Shown piece by piece: positions 1-9,911 of a DNA stretch of 58,804 nt. Under the pieces are notes generated by a model. It was not told where the DNA came from and did no database searches. It worked only from the letters and a program-made list of their open reading frames with translations. The stretch covers positions 1 to 58,804 of the forward strand of contig JAGNJD010000005.1 in the NCBI GenBank assembly GCA_018000835.1, in the 5' to 3' direction. The position numbers and the translations under genes are program-made. Source of the stretch: Candidatus Goldiibacteriota bacterium (GTDB lineage: Bacteria; Oederibacteriota; PGYV01; DSYL01). Numbering within the stretch: the first letter of the stretch is position 1; the number at the start of each line of letters is the position of its first letter.

Positions 1-75
1 CTCTTTCTGATTTTTTTAACGAATTTGTGACAAAATGTTTTAATTTTTGATATTTAAATTTATAAGATTTTGTAT

Positions 76-81
76 TATAAT
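76..81 (+). promoter_or_regulatory. candidate -10 box of the SDR gene
   Basis: A perfect TATAAT lies 30 bases before the chosen start codon. No convincing -35 box sits 16-18 bases upstream: the hexamer at the right distance is TTTAAA at 53-58, and TTGATA at 47-52 is too far away. Transcription would start near 88, before the AGGAG ribosome site at 101-105. Confidence 0.4.
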
Positions 82-111
82 ACCACAAATTTCTATAAAA
101 AGGAGAAAATT

Positions 112-819
112 ATGGATAAAATCGCGTTAATTACGGGTGCAACACGTGGTCTCGGATTTGCAATGTCCGAAAAACTTGCAGTGCTCGGTTTTAAAGTAAT
201 AATGGCGTGCAGGGAAGAAAAGACCGGAAAATCTTCACACAAAAAATTAAAAGACAAAGGACTAAACGTATTTTTGGAAATATGTGACGTGGAAAAAATA
301 TCTGACATTGACAAAATTTCCGGGTCAGTTTCAAAAAAATTCGACCATCTCGACGTTCTTATCAACAATGCCGGAATAAACATCGAGCCGGCATCCGTAA
401 AAATAGAAAACATCGACCTGAAAATATTTGAAAAAATAATGAACGTCAATTTACGCGGTTCCCTGTATGTGTGTTCAAAGTTCATTCCAATGCTTAAAAA
501 ATCAATGGATGCAAGAATAATAAATTTTTCATCCGGGCTTGGGCAGCTTTCTCTGCCAAGGACGGGGCCATATCCGTCGTATAGCATTTCAAAAACTGCC
601 GTAAACCAGTTAACCTGGTTTCTTGCAGACGAACTAAAAGATACCACGGTTAAGGCATTTTCCGTAGACCCCGGCTGGGTTAAAACCGACCTTGGCGGAC
701 CTGATGCAATGCTGGAAATAAATGAAGGCATAGACACGCCTGTCTGGCTTGCAACGGAAGATGCATCAAAATTAAAATCCGGTTTTTTTTACAAAGAAAG
801 ACAAATCATACCCTGGTAA
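112..819 (+). CDS. short-chain dehydrogenase/reductase (SDR)
   Basis: A classical NAD(P)-dependent SDR of about 235 residues, cytosolic, oxidising or reducing an unidentified alcohol or carbonyl. Visible motifs are the N-terminal cofactor loop TGATRGLG, the NNAG strand, the NVN-like helix (MNVNLRGS), a catalytic Ser in the SSGLG region and the YSISK active-site tetrad (Tyr-x-x-x-Lys). The open frame extends back to a TTG at 70. The ATG at 112 is preferred because AGGAG lies 6 bases before it and the protein then starts directly at the first beta strand (MDKIALITG). It stands alone on the plus strand and faces minus-strand genes, so context gives no substrate. Its size is normal for the family and the fold assignment is secure, but the reaction is unknown. 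Confidence 0.85.
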   Translation: MDKIALITGATRGLGFAMSEKLAVLGFKVIMACREEKTGKSSHKKLKDKGLNVFLEICDVEKISDIDKISGSVSKKFDHLDVLINNAGINIEPASVKIENIDLKIFEKIMNVNLRGSLYVCSKFIPMLKKSMDARIINFSSGLGQLSLPRTGPYPSYSISKTAVNQLTWFLADELKDTTVKAFSVDPGWVKTDLGGPDAMLEINEGIDTPVWLATEDASKLKSGFFYKERQIIPW

Positions 820-857
820 AATCGAAACTAATTTTATTTCTAACAGGTAAATGTAAA

Positions 858-1124
858 TTACTGTCGTAAAAATTCTCTTAATGCATTTTCTGTCTTTAAT
901 CCGTCAATTTTCTTAACGTTATCCCCGTTTATTGAAAGTATGGTTGGAAATACTTCAATATTATAAGTATAAACGAGCTTTTTTATTTCCCTTGGTGCCT
1001 CAGGCAAAACGTACGCCTCATAAGGCATGTTTAATTCAGCAGCGACTTTTTCAAATACCGGCTTTAACTGCTCACATTTTGAACAGCCCTTTAAAGAAAA
1101 AAATATTATTTTCTTATCATCCAT
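858..1124 (-). CDS. small thioredoxin/glutaredoxin-like protein
   Basis: A protein of 88 residues with one thioredoxin-fold half: a beta strand (KIIFFSLKG), then the redox motif CSKC followed by an EQLKP helix, and a C-terminal strand with Pro in the cis-Pro position (EVFPTIL). It is shorter than thioredoxin (about 105) and resembles glutaredoxin-like or thioredoxin_9-type proteins that reduce disulfides in the cytosol. No signal peptide is visible. The frame continues upstream to 1148, but the ATG at 1124 has an AGAGG ribosome site 6 bases upstream and is taken as the start. It follows the GH3 gene by 30 bases on the same strand and could be its last cistron. The partner protein is unknown. 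Confidence 0.75.
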   Translation of the reverse strand: MDDKKIIFFSLKGCSKCEQLKPVFEKVAAELNMPYEAYVLPEAPREIKKLVYTYNIEVFPTILSINGDNVKKIDGLKTENALREFLRQ

Positions 1125-1154
1125 CCAGCACCTCTTGTCAATTGACAATTTTAA

Positions 1155-3257
1155 TTATACCAGCATAAACGATGCTTTTCTGACCTGCGTGGTCCTGCAG
1201 GCAAAACCCGGCTGACATCCGCCAACGCTTACGATAAACTTGCCTTTTTCAAATTCCCTTGCCCCATCCTCTTCGTATATCATCATCTGCTCTGGTAGTA
1301 TATTAAATTTTAAAGTTTTCTTCTTTCCCGGCTTTAAATAAACCCGCTGAAATCCAACGAGGTGCCTTAAAGGCACGTTGACAGATGATACGACGTCTTT
1401 TAAATAGACCTGCACGACTTCGTCACCAGCCATATCACCGGCATTCTTCACCGTAACTGTAACTACCTGCACGTTTCCTGCCTTTAATTTTTTTTTCTTT
1501 AACTTTATGTCTGAATAAGTAAATTCCGTATATGACAATCCAAAACCAAAAGGAAATAATGGTTCACCTTTAAAATATCTATACGTTCTACCTTCCATGT
1601 TATAATCCGTAAATTCCGGAATATCTTTGACGTCTTTGTAAAAAGTAACGGGTAAACGTCCGGATGGATTGTAATCGCCAAACATCACGTCTGCAATTGC
1701 CCTTCCACCCGACTGTCCAGGATACCATGCGAATAATATGGCATCGGCGAGATTTAAATCAAAAGTCAGTCCTCCCCCACCGAACAAAACAACAACAATC
1801 GGTTTTTGCAGCTGCTTTAATTCTTTCAATAATTCTTCCTGGACGCCTGGCAGGTTAAGGTTTTCTCTTTCACCTTCAACGTCACAGACTTCGCCTTCTA
1901 TCTTTGGAGACAATCCAAGAGCAACTATGCCGATGTCTGCAAATCTTAATGCTTTTATGGCATCGTTAAATCCTTCTTTATCGTTGCTTTTTAAATCACA
2001 ACCCTTTGCATAATTGACTATTACGCCTTTTTCTTTTATTCCGGATAACAAAGTAACCGGGGATGAAGGCGTTCCGCAATAGTTGCCAAGTAAAACGTCA
2101 ATATCGTCTGCGTTTGGGCCTATCACGGCAACGGTTTTTAATTGCTTCCTGTTTAAAGGCAGTAAGCCGTTGTTTTTCAGCAAAACGACCGATTCCTGCG
2201 CTGCTTTATGTGCAAGAGCCCTGTGTTTTGACGAATCAACTACCGAATACTTTATCTTTGTATATTTTACCTTTGATTGCGGGTCAAACATGCCAAGTTT
2301 CATACGTGTTATAAAAAGACGTTTCACCGCGATGTTTACATCCTCTTCGCTTAATAATCCGGATGCGAGGGCGCTCTTTATTGCCAGCCTTGGCTCCTCG
2401 CATTCATTAATACAGCAATTTAAATCGCATCCGGCTTTTATTGAAGCGCTTGCAGCTGCCTCAGGTGTTTGCGTAAATTTATGATTTTTCCAGATGTCGG
2501 AAATTGCCATACAATCAGAAACTACGTGTCCTTTAAATCCCCATTCTTTTCTTAAAATTGTGTCGAGCAATCTTTTGTTTGCACAACACGGCACGCCTTT
2601 TAATCTGTTATACGCGCCCATTACTATTTCAACTCCTGCTTTTACGGCTGCTTCAAAAGCAGGCAGATACGTCTCACGCAAATCTTTTTCAGAAACCACG
2701 GCGTCAAAAGTATGACGCAGATTATCAGGTCCGCTGTGGACTGCAAAATGTTTTGCACATGCAGCAGTTTTTAAATATTTTTTGTCGTTTCCCTGCATAC
2801 CCTTTATAAACTGAACTGCAAGCACAGATGTAAGATATGGACACTCTCCATACGTTTCCTGTCCCCTGCCCCATCTCGGGTCACGAAAAATGTTTATGTT
2901 TGGGCTCCAGAAAGTAAGACCAAAATAACGCTGTCTTATGCCTCCCCTTAATGCCTTGTGGTGTTTCGCCCTTGCTTCGTCTGAAATTGCTTTTGCAATT
3001 TTTAACATAAGTTTTGAATCAAACGACGCTGCAAGTCCTATTGCCTGCGGAAAAACCGTTGCAATCCCTGCTCTGGCAACGCCATGCAGCGCTTCGTTCC
3101 ACCAGTCATAGCCGGGGATGCCCAGTCTGTCTATTGCAGGGGAATTCTGGGTCATCTGGGATATTTTTTCTTCCATCGACAGATGATTTACCAGGTCATT
3201 TACTCTTTCTTCAAAAGGCAATCTCGAGTTCTGGAATTTAAATTTTTTTTCTGCCAT
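1155..3257 (-). CDS. glycoside hydrolase family 3, beta-xylosidase/beta-glucosidase type
   Basis: A GH3 retaining exo-hydrolase of 700 residues with the full three-part architecture: an N-terminal TIM-like barrel (WWNEALHGVARAG near residue 53, KHF at 169-171, nucleophile Asp248 in VVSDCM), an alpha/beta sandwich domain, and a C-terminal fibronectin III-like domain (KNAGDMAGDEVVQVYLKD). The early WWNEALHG motif is typical of the beta-xylosidase/plant-like branch. There is no signal peptide, so it would act on imported oligosaccharides. It starts 2 bases after the stop of the xylose isomerase-like gene and lacks a clear ribosome site of its own, which suggests translational coupling. That pairing favours beta-xylosidase over beta-glucosidase, but specificity is inferred. 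Confidence 0.88.
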   Translation of the reverse strand: MAEKKFKFQNSRLPFEERVNDLVNHLSMEEKISQMTQNSPAIDRLGIPGYDWWNEALHGVARAGIATVFPQAIGLAASFDSKLMLKIAKAISDEARAKHHKALRGGIRQRYFGLTFWSPNINIFRDPRWGRGQETYGECPYLTSVLAVQFIKGMQGNDKKYLKTAACAKHFAVHSGPDNLRHTFDAVVSEKDLRETYLPAFEAAVKAGVEIVMGAYNRLKGVPCCANKRLLDTILRKEWGFKGHVVSDCMAISDIWKNHKFTQTPEAAASASIKAGCDLNCCINECEEPRLAIKSALASGLLSEEDVNIAVKRLFITRMKLGMFDPQSKVKYTKIKYSVVDSSKHRALAHKAAQESVVLLKNNGLLPLNRKQLKTVAVIGPNADDIDVLLGNYCGTPSSPVTLLSGIKEKGVIVNYAKGCDLKSNDKEGFNDAIKALRFADIGIVALGLSPKIEGEVCDVEGERENLNLPGVQEELLKELKQLQKPIVVVLFGGGGLTFDLNLADAILFAWYPGQSGGRAIADVMFGDYNPSGRLPVTFYKDVKDIPEFTDYNMEGRTYRYFKGEPLFPFGFGLSYTEFTYSDIKLKKKKLKAGNVQVVTVTVKNAGDMAGDEVVQVYLKDVVSSVNVPLRHLVGFQRVYLKPGKKKTLKFNILPEQMMIYEEDGAREFEKGKFIVSVGGCQPGFACRTTQVRKASFMLV

Positions 3258-3259
3258 TT

Positions 3260-4384
3260 TTATTTATACAATTTATCAAAATTTTTCTGTGCATAGCAAA
3301 CTGCATCCCTCATTAAATCCTCTGCCTTTGCAGTTTCTCTTTTCTCCATGAATTTATTTAACTTTTTGTAATCAAGATAATCCGCTGCCGTCTCACATGC
3401 TTCCCATGACAAAATGCTGCGGATCACCCTGTCTATCGCCTGTTCTTCGTTATCATAGGCACGCGGCTGCATGTCATGTCCTTTCCATCTGTTATAACCT
3501 GCCTGCCTGATTAGACCTGCAATTGCAACGTTATATCCATTTACCCTTACTCCGTTATCGATGTCAAATTTCCCCGGTCCTCCAAGCAGAATTCCGTCAT
3601 TATATCCCTGACTGTTTACGTGCATGTGCACAAGCATGTCGTTGTCTATTTCTTCAACGGTATCATAAACGTGGTCAAGTCCTATCATCTCAGAATGTCC
3701 AAATTCCTTGTTAACGCCTTTTCTGGAAACGTCAATTTTGTATTCTTCACCTAATTTCTTCCAAAAAACGATTGCAGATGCAACCGTGGGAATCAGCATT
3801 GCCGGATGCCCTTCGTTTGGTTTTGGTTCAATTGCAATGAATAATTTCCCGCCTTTTTTTTGTTCATATCTGCATAGATTTGCAACGTTTGATTTTAAAT
3901 AATCATACATATCTTTAATCACAACCGTTGCAATATCATAGCCAAAAGAGCCGTTCCATATTACAAATGAAGGCGGTTTCCCGTTAAGCCATGCCTTTTT
4001 TAACGGGCCATAAACGAGGTCAATCGCCCTTATAGCATAATCAACTGCTTTATCCCTTTCGTTTTTGTCCGGTGAACATATACCGCCGTATGCAAAATGC
4101 CTGTGCGCCCCGGGCGTAGCCATTGCAAGATAAATTCCGGCATCCGTAAGAGCATCTGCTATGCGTTCCGCACTTTTTTCGTTATATTCATAATCATAAT
4201 GCGCTTCAAACCCGAGAACTACGTTTGACGGCAGTCGTGGAGCAATTTTTTCTTTTATTAATTTTATTTTATTAATGGTATCAAAAATATCGTCGCCCCA
4301 TTCCTTTCTTATGTCAGGCGGGGTAAATCCCCCTTTACCTGGATTAAAAGTCCATGCACAAATACTGTGATAACTCTTTCCCAT
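3260..4384 (-). CDS. xylose isomerase-like TIM-barrel protein
   Basis: A protein of 374 residues resembling the AP-endonuclease-2/xylose isomerase barrel. The metal-ligand segment EPKPN is at 186-190. A segment corresponding to the GHEQMxGLN region of xylose isomerase reads GHSEMIGLDHV from residue 229, followed by HMHVNSQG where xylose isomerases usually have HIDLNGQ. It also has an N-terminal WTFNPG segment. It is therefore probably an aldose-ketose isomerase that converts xylose to xylulose, with a divergent active site. A strong GGAGG lies 6 bases before the ATG. It is the first gene of a two-gene unit with the GH3 hydrolase, consistent with hydrolysing xylo-oligosaccharides and then isomerising the xylose. 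Another aldose or an epimerase role cannot be excluded. Confidence 0.75.
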   Translation of the reverse strand: MGKSYHSICAWTFNPGKGGFTPPDIRKEWGDDIFDTINKIKLIKEKIAPRLPSNVVLGFEAHYDYEYNEKSAERIADALTDAGIYLAMATPGAHRHFAYGGICSPDKNERDKAVDYAIRAIDLVYGPLKKAWLNGKPPSFVIWNGSFGYDIATVVIKDMYDYLKSNVANLCRYEQKKGGKLFIAIEPKPNEGHPAMLIPTVASAIVFWKKLGEEYKIDVSRKGVNKEFGHSEMIGLDHVYDTVEEIDNDMLVHMHVNSQGYNDGILLGGPGKFDIDNGVRVNGYNVAIAGLIRQAGYNRWKGHDMQPRAYDNEEQAIDRVIRSILSWEACETAADYLDYKKLNKFMEKRETAKAEDLMRDAVCYAQKNFDKLYK

Positions 4385-4678
4385 ATTCTGCCTCCGGTTT
4401 TAAATAATTTCTGATTTGTAAACAACCATCAAAGTCATATTTTAATATTTTTTTCTTTTTATTCCAAGCATTTTTTATTTTATGTTATACCTATAATATA
4501 TTTCATAAAAATTATATGGGATCTGTTTTTTTACAGAACAAAAGTGGATTTTCACCCCAAACACGATTGACAATATTTAAATATACTGCTTGGGATATCT
4601 TTTAACTACTGCCCTACCAATAAATATATTAAAAATTGCGTTTTTTTATTATTATATATTCTTTATTGTCTAATAATA

Positions 4679-5734
4679 TTATTCCCATGCCTGTTTGATA
4701 AGATAATTCGTAATTTTTTCCTTTTTTGAAAAATCCTCTGCAAATTTTTCTGCTGCTTCCTTTGTATTAAACCTTCCCACGGATATCTTTATGAAGTTTC
4801 CGTCCTGTTTCGTAAAAACGTCGTAATTTTTATCCCTTAACTTATCAACCGTAAGTTGCGCAAATTTCTCGTTTGAAAATGCGCCTATCTGTATGGTATA
4901 AAAAACTTTTTTTGAACTTTCTTTCGTATTAACGGAATTTTTATATGCCGGACTTTCTTTTTTCTCTTCCATTATTCTGACTTCTTCCGTTTCAGTAGTA
5001 TTCGTATTTTTTGCTTCCAGTGAATTAGGATAAAATTGTTTCAGGTCGTATTCATATTTGCTTTTTTCGTTTACATCGCCAAGTTTATCATAGCAGATTA
5101 TGAGACGCTGATAAATCTGCGGGAGATATATATATTTTTCGTTTTCTTTTTCATCCAGTATCTCCTTGTAAATCTTTACGCATTCTTCGCAAAGCCCGTT
5201 TTTAAATTTCATGTCGGCATACACGTTTTTTATCCTGTTTTTATACAGATAAAAACGTTTTTCAGAATATTCCCTGTAAATTTTTTCCACATCCTGGAAT
5301 TTTCCCTGTGCGTTTAATGACAGCAGACAATAATAATATGCGGGCTCTATCCATACGGTATTTGAAAATTTACTTATAATCTTATTCATACGTTCCATGC
5401 ATTCCTGATAATCCCCCCTGCTGAAATAAAGCCGTCCAAGTTCAAACGTGCCTTCTGCCTCGTATTCCGTCCCTGAGTAATCCTTTATAACCTGATTAAA
5501 CAATTTTTCAGAAGCAGTAAAGTCGGTCTGAAGTTCCGCGAGTTTTAACAAAACGTTTGGTTTATATTTTGAATTTCCGTATTTTGAATTAAAATCTTCA
5601 AAAATAGATTTTGCCTTATCAAAATTCTTCGTATTATAGGCATCCATGGCAGATAAATACAATTCTTCTTCACTCATACCATAGCAAAAAAAACACAAAA
5701 AAATAAAAAATAAAACAAAAAATTTTTGCTTCAT
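4679..5734 (-). CDS. periplasmic TPR protein with C-terminal SPOR domain
   Basis: A protein of 351 residues with a strongly hydrophobic signal peptide (first 20 residues). It carries about five TPR-like helical repeats (residues 25-240, with hallmarks such as GRLYFSRGDYQECMERM), a short Ser/Glu/Lys linker and a terminal SPOR domain of about 75 residues beginning FYTIQIGAFSNEKFAQ. SPOR domains bind denuded peptidoglycan, so the protein probably sits in the periplasm near division or remodelling sites, or scaffolds an envelope complex. Its ATG overlaps the stop codon of miaB by 4 bases, so the two are translationally coupled. The tool-like TPR-SPOR combination is common in Gram-negative lineages, but the cargo is unknown. 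Confidence 0.8.
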   Translation of the reverse strand: MKQKFFVLFFIFLCFFCYGMSEEELYLSAMDAYNTKNFDKAKSIFEDFNSKYGNSKYKPNVLLKLAELQTDFTASEKLFNQVIKDYSGTEYEAEGTFELGRLYFSRGDYQECMERMNKIISKFSNTVWIEPAYYYCLLSLNAQGKFQDVEKIYREYSEKRFYLYKNRIKNVYADMKFKNGLCEECVKIYKEILDEKENEKYIYLPQIYQRLIICYDKLGDVNEKSKYEYDLKQFYPNSLEAKNTNTTETEEVRIMEEKKESPAYKNSVNTKESSKKVFYTIQIGAFSNEKFAQLTVDKLRDKNYDVFTKQDGNFIKISVGRFNTKEAAEKFAEDFSKKEKITNYLIKQAWE

Positions 5735-7002
5735 ACAATTTCACCGCCAAAAGCATCTTTTGAACGGATTTCCGTAATTTTTACTTTATAAATTTTCCCG
5801 GTCATTTCCTCACGGCCTTTTACGTATACTTTTTTATTCGTATCCGTAGTTGTCTTTAATTCCTCCCTGTTATGCGTACTTTTACCAAGAGCAAGGACCT
5901 CTACAATGCGTCCCTGCAATCCTTTATTAATATCTTTACTTATTTTATCCTGTATTTCAAGTATATAATTAAGACGTCTTAATTTTTCTATTTCAGGGAC
6001 GTCGTCCCTTAATTTTGCTGCTTCAGTTCCCTCCCTCACCGAATATTTAAAAACGAAAGCATTGTCAAACTTTGCCGTTTTTACAAGATTAACGGTATCG
6101 TTAAAATCCTTTTCATTTTCACATGGAAATCCGACAAGGATATCCGTGGTGATGGATACGTCATTTATTGCTTTCCTTATTCTGAATACTCTTTCCAGAT
6201 AAAAATCTGACGTATATTTTCTGTTCATAAGTTTCAGTATGTTATCGCTGCCGGACTGCACAGGAAGATGAAAATGCCTGCACAATTTCTTTTCTAATGC
6301 CACGGTTTCTATAAGTTCGTCTGATAAATCCTTTGGATGCGACGTCATGAATCGTATCCTTTCAATTCCGTTTATTTTAACAAGTTTTTTTAACAAGCCC
6401 GGAAAATTTGTTCCGGTGCTTTCATCGTAATAAGAATTTACGTTCTGACCAAGCAGCATTACTTCCTTATATCCGTTATCTGCCATAATTTTCATCTCTT
6501 CCTCAATTTCGGAAACCTTTCTGGAACGTTCCTTGCCCCTTACATAAGGGACTATGCAGTAGGAACAAAAATTATTGCATCCCTGCATTATAGTCATAAA
6601 TCCGCTTATGCTTTTTTTTATTACCGGCACTTTTACGTATTTATCAATGTTTTCTCCGACGTATAACCCGCCTTTTTTTATTATTTTATCAATGTATGAA
6701 AAATTGAAAGTTCCGGCAATGGCAAATAATTTCGGAAATTTTATGAAAAGTTTCGTTTTCAGATTTTCTGCCATGCATCCGGTAACTATTACCTTTTTTG
6801 AATTTACGTACCTACCGATGTATGAAAATGCCCTGTCTTCTGCATGCTGTCTCACGGAGCAGGTATTTACTATTATTATGTCTGCATCTTTTTCGGAAGA
6901 TGCAAAAGCATACTCCGGGAACTGCGAAAGAACGTTAAACATTCTTTCCGAATCGTATTCGTTCATCTGGCATCCAAACGTTCTTATGAAAATTTTCTCC
7001 AT
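5731..7002 (-). CDS. miaB: tRNA-2-methylthio-N6-isopentenyladenosine methylthiotransferase MiaB
   Basis: A radical SAM methylthiotransferase of 423 residues that adds a methylthio group to i6A37 of tRNA. An N-terminal UPF0004 domain provides three Cys ligands for the auxiliary cluster (FGCQMNEYDSERM, NTCSV, TGCMAE). The radical SAM core has CNNFCSYCIVPYVRG, and a C-terminal TRAM-like RNA-binding domain covers roughly 360-423. FGCQMN followed by the DSERM segment is the MiaB rather than the RimO or MtaB pattern. The gene lies one base downstream of the RlmD-like methylase gene, so a run of RNA-modification genes is cotranscribed with gatB upstream. Length is normal and all six cluster cysteines are present. 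Confidence 0.93.
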   Translation of the reverse strand: MEKIFIRTFGCQMNEYDSERMFNVLSQFPEYAFASSEKDADIIIVNTCSVRQHAEDRAFSYIGRYVNSKKVIVTGCMAENLKTKLFIKFPKLFAIAGTFNFSYIDKIIKKGGLYVGENIDKYVKVPVIKKSISGFMTIMQGCNNFCSYCIVPYVRGKERSRKVSEIEEEMKIMADNGYKEVMLLGQNVNSYYDESTGTNFPGLLKKLVKINGIERIRFMTSHPKDLSDELIETVALEKKLCRHFHLPVQSGSDNILKLMNRKYTSDFYLERVFRIRKAINDVSITTDILVGFPCENEKDFNDTVNLVKTAKFDNAFVFKYSVREGTEAAKLRDDVPEIEKLRRLNYILEIQDKISKDINKGLQGRIVEVLALGKSTHNREELKTTTDTNKKVYVKGREEMTGKIYKVKITEIRSKDAFGGEIV

Positions 7003-7003
7003 A

Positions 7004-8377
7004 TCAATTTTTCACTTTCCTTTCCAGTTTTGCCATCAGTTCAACGTGATACGTATGGGCAAACTGGTCAAGCGGTATAATTTCTTTTAAATAATATTTT
7101 TCCTTTAATTCCTTTACGTCTCTTGCAAACGTGGAAGGATTACAGGATACGTAAATTATATTTCTTACTCCGCTGTTTTTCAACGCAAATAAAACCACAG
7201 GATGAAGCCCTTTTCTGGGCGGGTCTACTACCACCTCATCAATCTTTTTTTCGTATAAAATTTTTTCAACGACGTCTTCTGCATTTGCACAAACAGGAAA
7301 TACGTTTTTTATTCCGTCTCTGCTGCATAAATTCCTTAGTTTATCAATGTTTGAACGCTCGTTGTCAATCACGCATATCTGTCTGACTTTATCCTTTAAA
7401 GGAACGGTTAAAGCACCGACGCCTCCATAAAGGTCAAGAAGGTTGACGCCGGAAGATACGTTTTTGTTTACGTAATCAGCCATCTTTTCATAAATAAAAA
7501 AATTTATCTGGAAAAAAGACGCAGAACCAAGCAGGAAATCTATATCTGAAAAACTTTCTGTTATAAACGGCTTTCCATAAAGTGATATATCTTTTTTTCC
7601 GAAAACGGCATTGCCCTCGTCTCTGTTTAAATTTAAAACAATCCCCTTTAATTTTTCTATGCGTTTTATGAGATTGGCGGAAACGTTATCCATGAATTTT
7701 TTTCTGTCCCTGTCCGTCACTACAAAAGTCACGAGAGATTCGTCCCTTGAATTTACTTTTACGGTTATGTATCTTAAATAACCTTTTTTGTTTTCTTCAC
7801 TGTATAAACTGAAACCCCTGTGATCTTCGTTCAAACTATTTTCAATGACATCTGCTATTTCGTTTATTTTGTCGTTTAAAATCATGCATTTGTCTATTGC
7901 AATGACTTCGTGACTTCTCGCCCTGAAAAAACCGATTTTTATTTTTTTATTTTCATATTTTATTTTGTATTGTGCCCTGTTTCTGTAATAAAAAGGATTT
8001 TCATAAATTATGGGTTGTCGAATAAAAACGTTATTAATGCCGGCGATGCGGGAAACCATGTCCGTTATTATTTTCTTTTTGTATTCAACCTGATTTTTAT
8101 AACGGACGTTCATCCAGTCACAGCCGCCGCATTCTCCAAAATAAGGGCACTGCGGATTTTCATATATCTGCGATTGTTTTATGACTTTCGTTATTCTGCC
8201 GGTTGCAAAATTCTTTTTTACGTCAAGAATCTTTGCACAAACCCTTGCACCAGGCACGCCATAGGGCAGGAATATCGTAAAATCCCCGTATTTTGCTATG
8301 GAATCCCCGCCATATGCCAAATCAACTATGTCAGTTTCTATTTCTTCGCCCTTTGCGACAGGCACTTTTTTTTTCAT
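7004..8377 (-). CDS. rlmD: 23S rRNA (uracil-5-)-methyltransferase, RlmD/RumA type
   Basis: A class I SAM methyltransferase of 457 residues that forms m5U in 23S rRNA. An N-terminal TRAM domain (about 5-60) is followed by a [4Fe-4S]-binding segment CPYFGECGGCDW, a central RNA-binding part and the Rossmann domain. That domain has DLYGGVGALT (SAM loop), DPPRKGL and the catalytic Cys in VSCNPSTFARD. The cluster cysteines separate it from TrmA. Whether it acts at U1939 (RlmD) or U747 (RlmC) cannot be told from sequence, and enzymes with dual specificity exist. It sits between gatB and miaB on the same strand, with an AAGGA-like ribosome site before the ATG. Confidence 0.88.
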   Translation of the reverse strand: MKKKVPVAKGEEIETDIVDLAYGGDSIAKYGDFTIFLPYGVPGARVCAKILDVKKNFATGRITKVIKQSQIYENPQCPYFGECGGCDWMNVRYKNQVEYKKKIITDMVSRIAGINNVFIRQPIIYENPFYYRNRAQYKIKYENKKIKIGFFRARSHEVIAIDKCMILNDKINEIADVIENSLNEDHRGFSLYSEENKKGYLRYITVKVNSRDESLVTFVVTDRDRKKFMDNVSANLIKRIEKLKGIVLNLNRDEGNAVFGKKDISLYGKPFITESFSDIDFLLGSASFFQINFFIYEKMADYVNKNVSSGVNLLDLYGGVGALTVPLKDKVRQICVIDNERSNIDKLRNLCSRDGIKNVFPVCANAEDVVEKILYEKKIDEVVVDPPRKGLHPVVLFALKNSGVRNIIYVSCNPSTFARDVKELKEKYYLKEIIPLDQFAHTYHVELMAKLERKVKN

Positions 8378-8450
8378 AATTTTTCCTTACAGTCGGACAA
8401 TTATTAAAATTTATAAATGCATCCGGCGTGTTATTGAGGCTGCGTTTTAT

Positions 8451-9911
8451 TTATCCCAGTATTTTTTTTCTTAAAAGTTCGTTTACCATCTGCGGGTTGG
8501 CTTTGCCGCGAGATTCTTTCATTATCTGGCCGGTTAAAAAGCCAAGCGCTTTTTCTTTGCCTGATTTTATTTCAGTAACCAGATTCTGGTTTGCATTTAT
8601 TACCTTGTCTATTATTGCTTCTATCTCTTTTGTATCCGAAATCTGCGTCAACCCTTTTTCTTTTACTATTTTCTCAGGATCTCCGCCGCTTTCAAACATT
8701 TCATCAAAAATCGTTTTGGCAATTTTCCCGCTTATAGTGCCATTCTTAATAAGCAGGATAAGTTTGCCGAGATTTTCCGGAGTAACTTTCGTTTCATTTA
8801 CGTTTTCAATGCCGGTTTCGTTCATTTTTCTCATCAATTCCGTCATAATCCAGTTTGAGGTCTGCTTAAAATCCCCTGAAATTTTTGTTGCATTTTCAAA
8901 AAATATTGAAATTTCCCTGTCAGAAGTAAGAACCGCTGCATCGTATTCAGGCAGGTTATATTCTTTTATAAATCTTTTTAATTTTTCCTGTGGCAGTTCA
9001 GGTATTTCTTTTCTTATTTCTTCAATTATTTCACTGCTTATTTCCATGGGGGGCAGGTCTGGCTCGGGGAAATACCTGTAGTCATGGGATTCTTCCTTGC
9101 TCCTCATTGGAAGAGTCATTTCCGTGCCTGCATCCCATAAACGCGTCTCCTGAAAAATTTTTTCGCCTGATTCCTTCATTTTTATCTGACGCTCTGCCTC
9201 GTATTCAAGGGCTTTCTGCACATTTTTAAACGAATTCATGTTTTTTATTTCAACCTTGACCCCGAGTTTTTCGTCACCTTTTTTCCTTACAGAAATGTTT
9301 GCATCGCATCTTAACGACCCTTCTTCCATATTGCAATCAGATACGTCAAGGTATCTCATGATTGACTTTAACGCAGTTAAATACAAATACGCTTCTTCAG
9401 ACGTTCGTATGTCTGGCTCGCTTACTATTTCAATCAAAGGAACCCCTGCCCTATTATAATCAACAAGCGATGATTCCGACTCGTTTATCCGGCCTGTTTT
9501 TGTAAGATGCAATAATTTGCCTGCATCTTCTTCCATGTGCAGTCTTTTAATGCCGATTTTTTTTGTTGTTCCATTTTTTTTTATTATTTCCAGATGTCCA
9601 TCCGTTACGATTGGCATGTCATACTGGGATATCTGATATGCCTTTGGCAGGTCAGGATAATAATAATTTTTTCTGTCAAATTTTGAATGCGCTGCAATAG
9701 TGCCGTTTAAAGCAAGCCCGGCTTTTATGGCACGTCTTAACATCTGTTTGTTTATGACCGGTAACGACCCAGGCAGTCCAAGACATACAGGACATACGTT
9801 CGTATTTGGTTCTGCTCCAAACTGCGTAGAACATCCGCAAAATGCCTTTGTCTTCGTTGATAATTCAACGTGGACCTCAAGGCCTATTACAATTTCATAT
9901 TTATCGTTCAT
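8451..9911 (-). CDS. gatB: aspartyl/glutamyl-tRNA amidotransferase subunit B
   Basis: GatB of 486 residues is the kinase/transamidation subunit of GatCAB, which converts Glu-tRNA(Gln) and Asp-tRNA(Asn) to Gln-tRNA and Asn-tRNA. It has the GLEVHVEL start, zinc-ligand cysteines (CGCS and CPVCLG), the [15 protein letters not shown] motif, [25 protein letters not shown] and the C-terminal YqeY/tRNA-binding helical domain (about 330-486). It overlaps the preceding zinc-ribbon gene by the 4-base ATGA. Together with gatA and gatC upstream the complex is complete. The presence of all three subunits implies that at least one of GlnRS or AsnRS is missing from the genome. Confidence 0.96.
   Translation of the reverse strand: MNDKYEIVIGLEVHVELSTKTKAFCGCSTQFGAEPNTNVCPVCLGLPGSLPVINKQMLRRAIKAGLALNGTIAAHSKFDRKNYYYPDLPKAYQISQYDMPIVTDGHLEIIKKNGTTKKIGIKRLHMEEDAGKLLHLTKTGRINESESSLVDYNRAGVPLIEIVSEPDIRTSEEAYLYLTALKSIMRYLDVSDCNMEEGSLRCDANISVRKKGDEKLGVKVEIKNMNSFKNVQKALEYEAERQIKMKESGEKIFQETRLWDAGTEMTLPMRSKEESHDYRYFPEPDLPPMEISSEIIEEIRKEIPELPQEKLKRFIKEYNLPEYDAAVLTSDREISIFFENATKISGDFKQTSNWIMTELMRKMNETGIENVNETKVTPENLGKLILLIKNGTISGKIAKTIFDEMFESGGDPEKIVKEKGLTQISDTKEIEAIIDKVINANQNLVTEIKSGKEKALGFLTGQIMKESRGKANPQMVNELLRKKILG

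Noticed and set aside
93..737. Long antisense frame opposite the SDR gene
   Set aside because: The plus-strand frame has clear SDR motifs and a ribosome site; the antisense reading has no recognisable domain.
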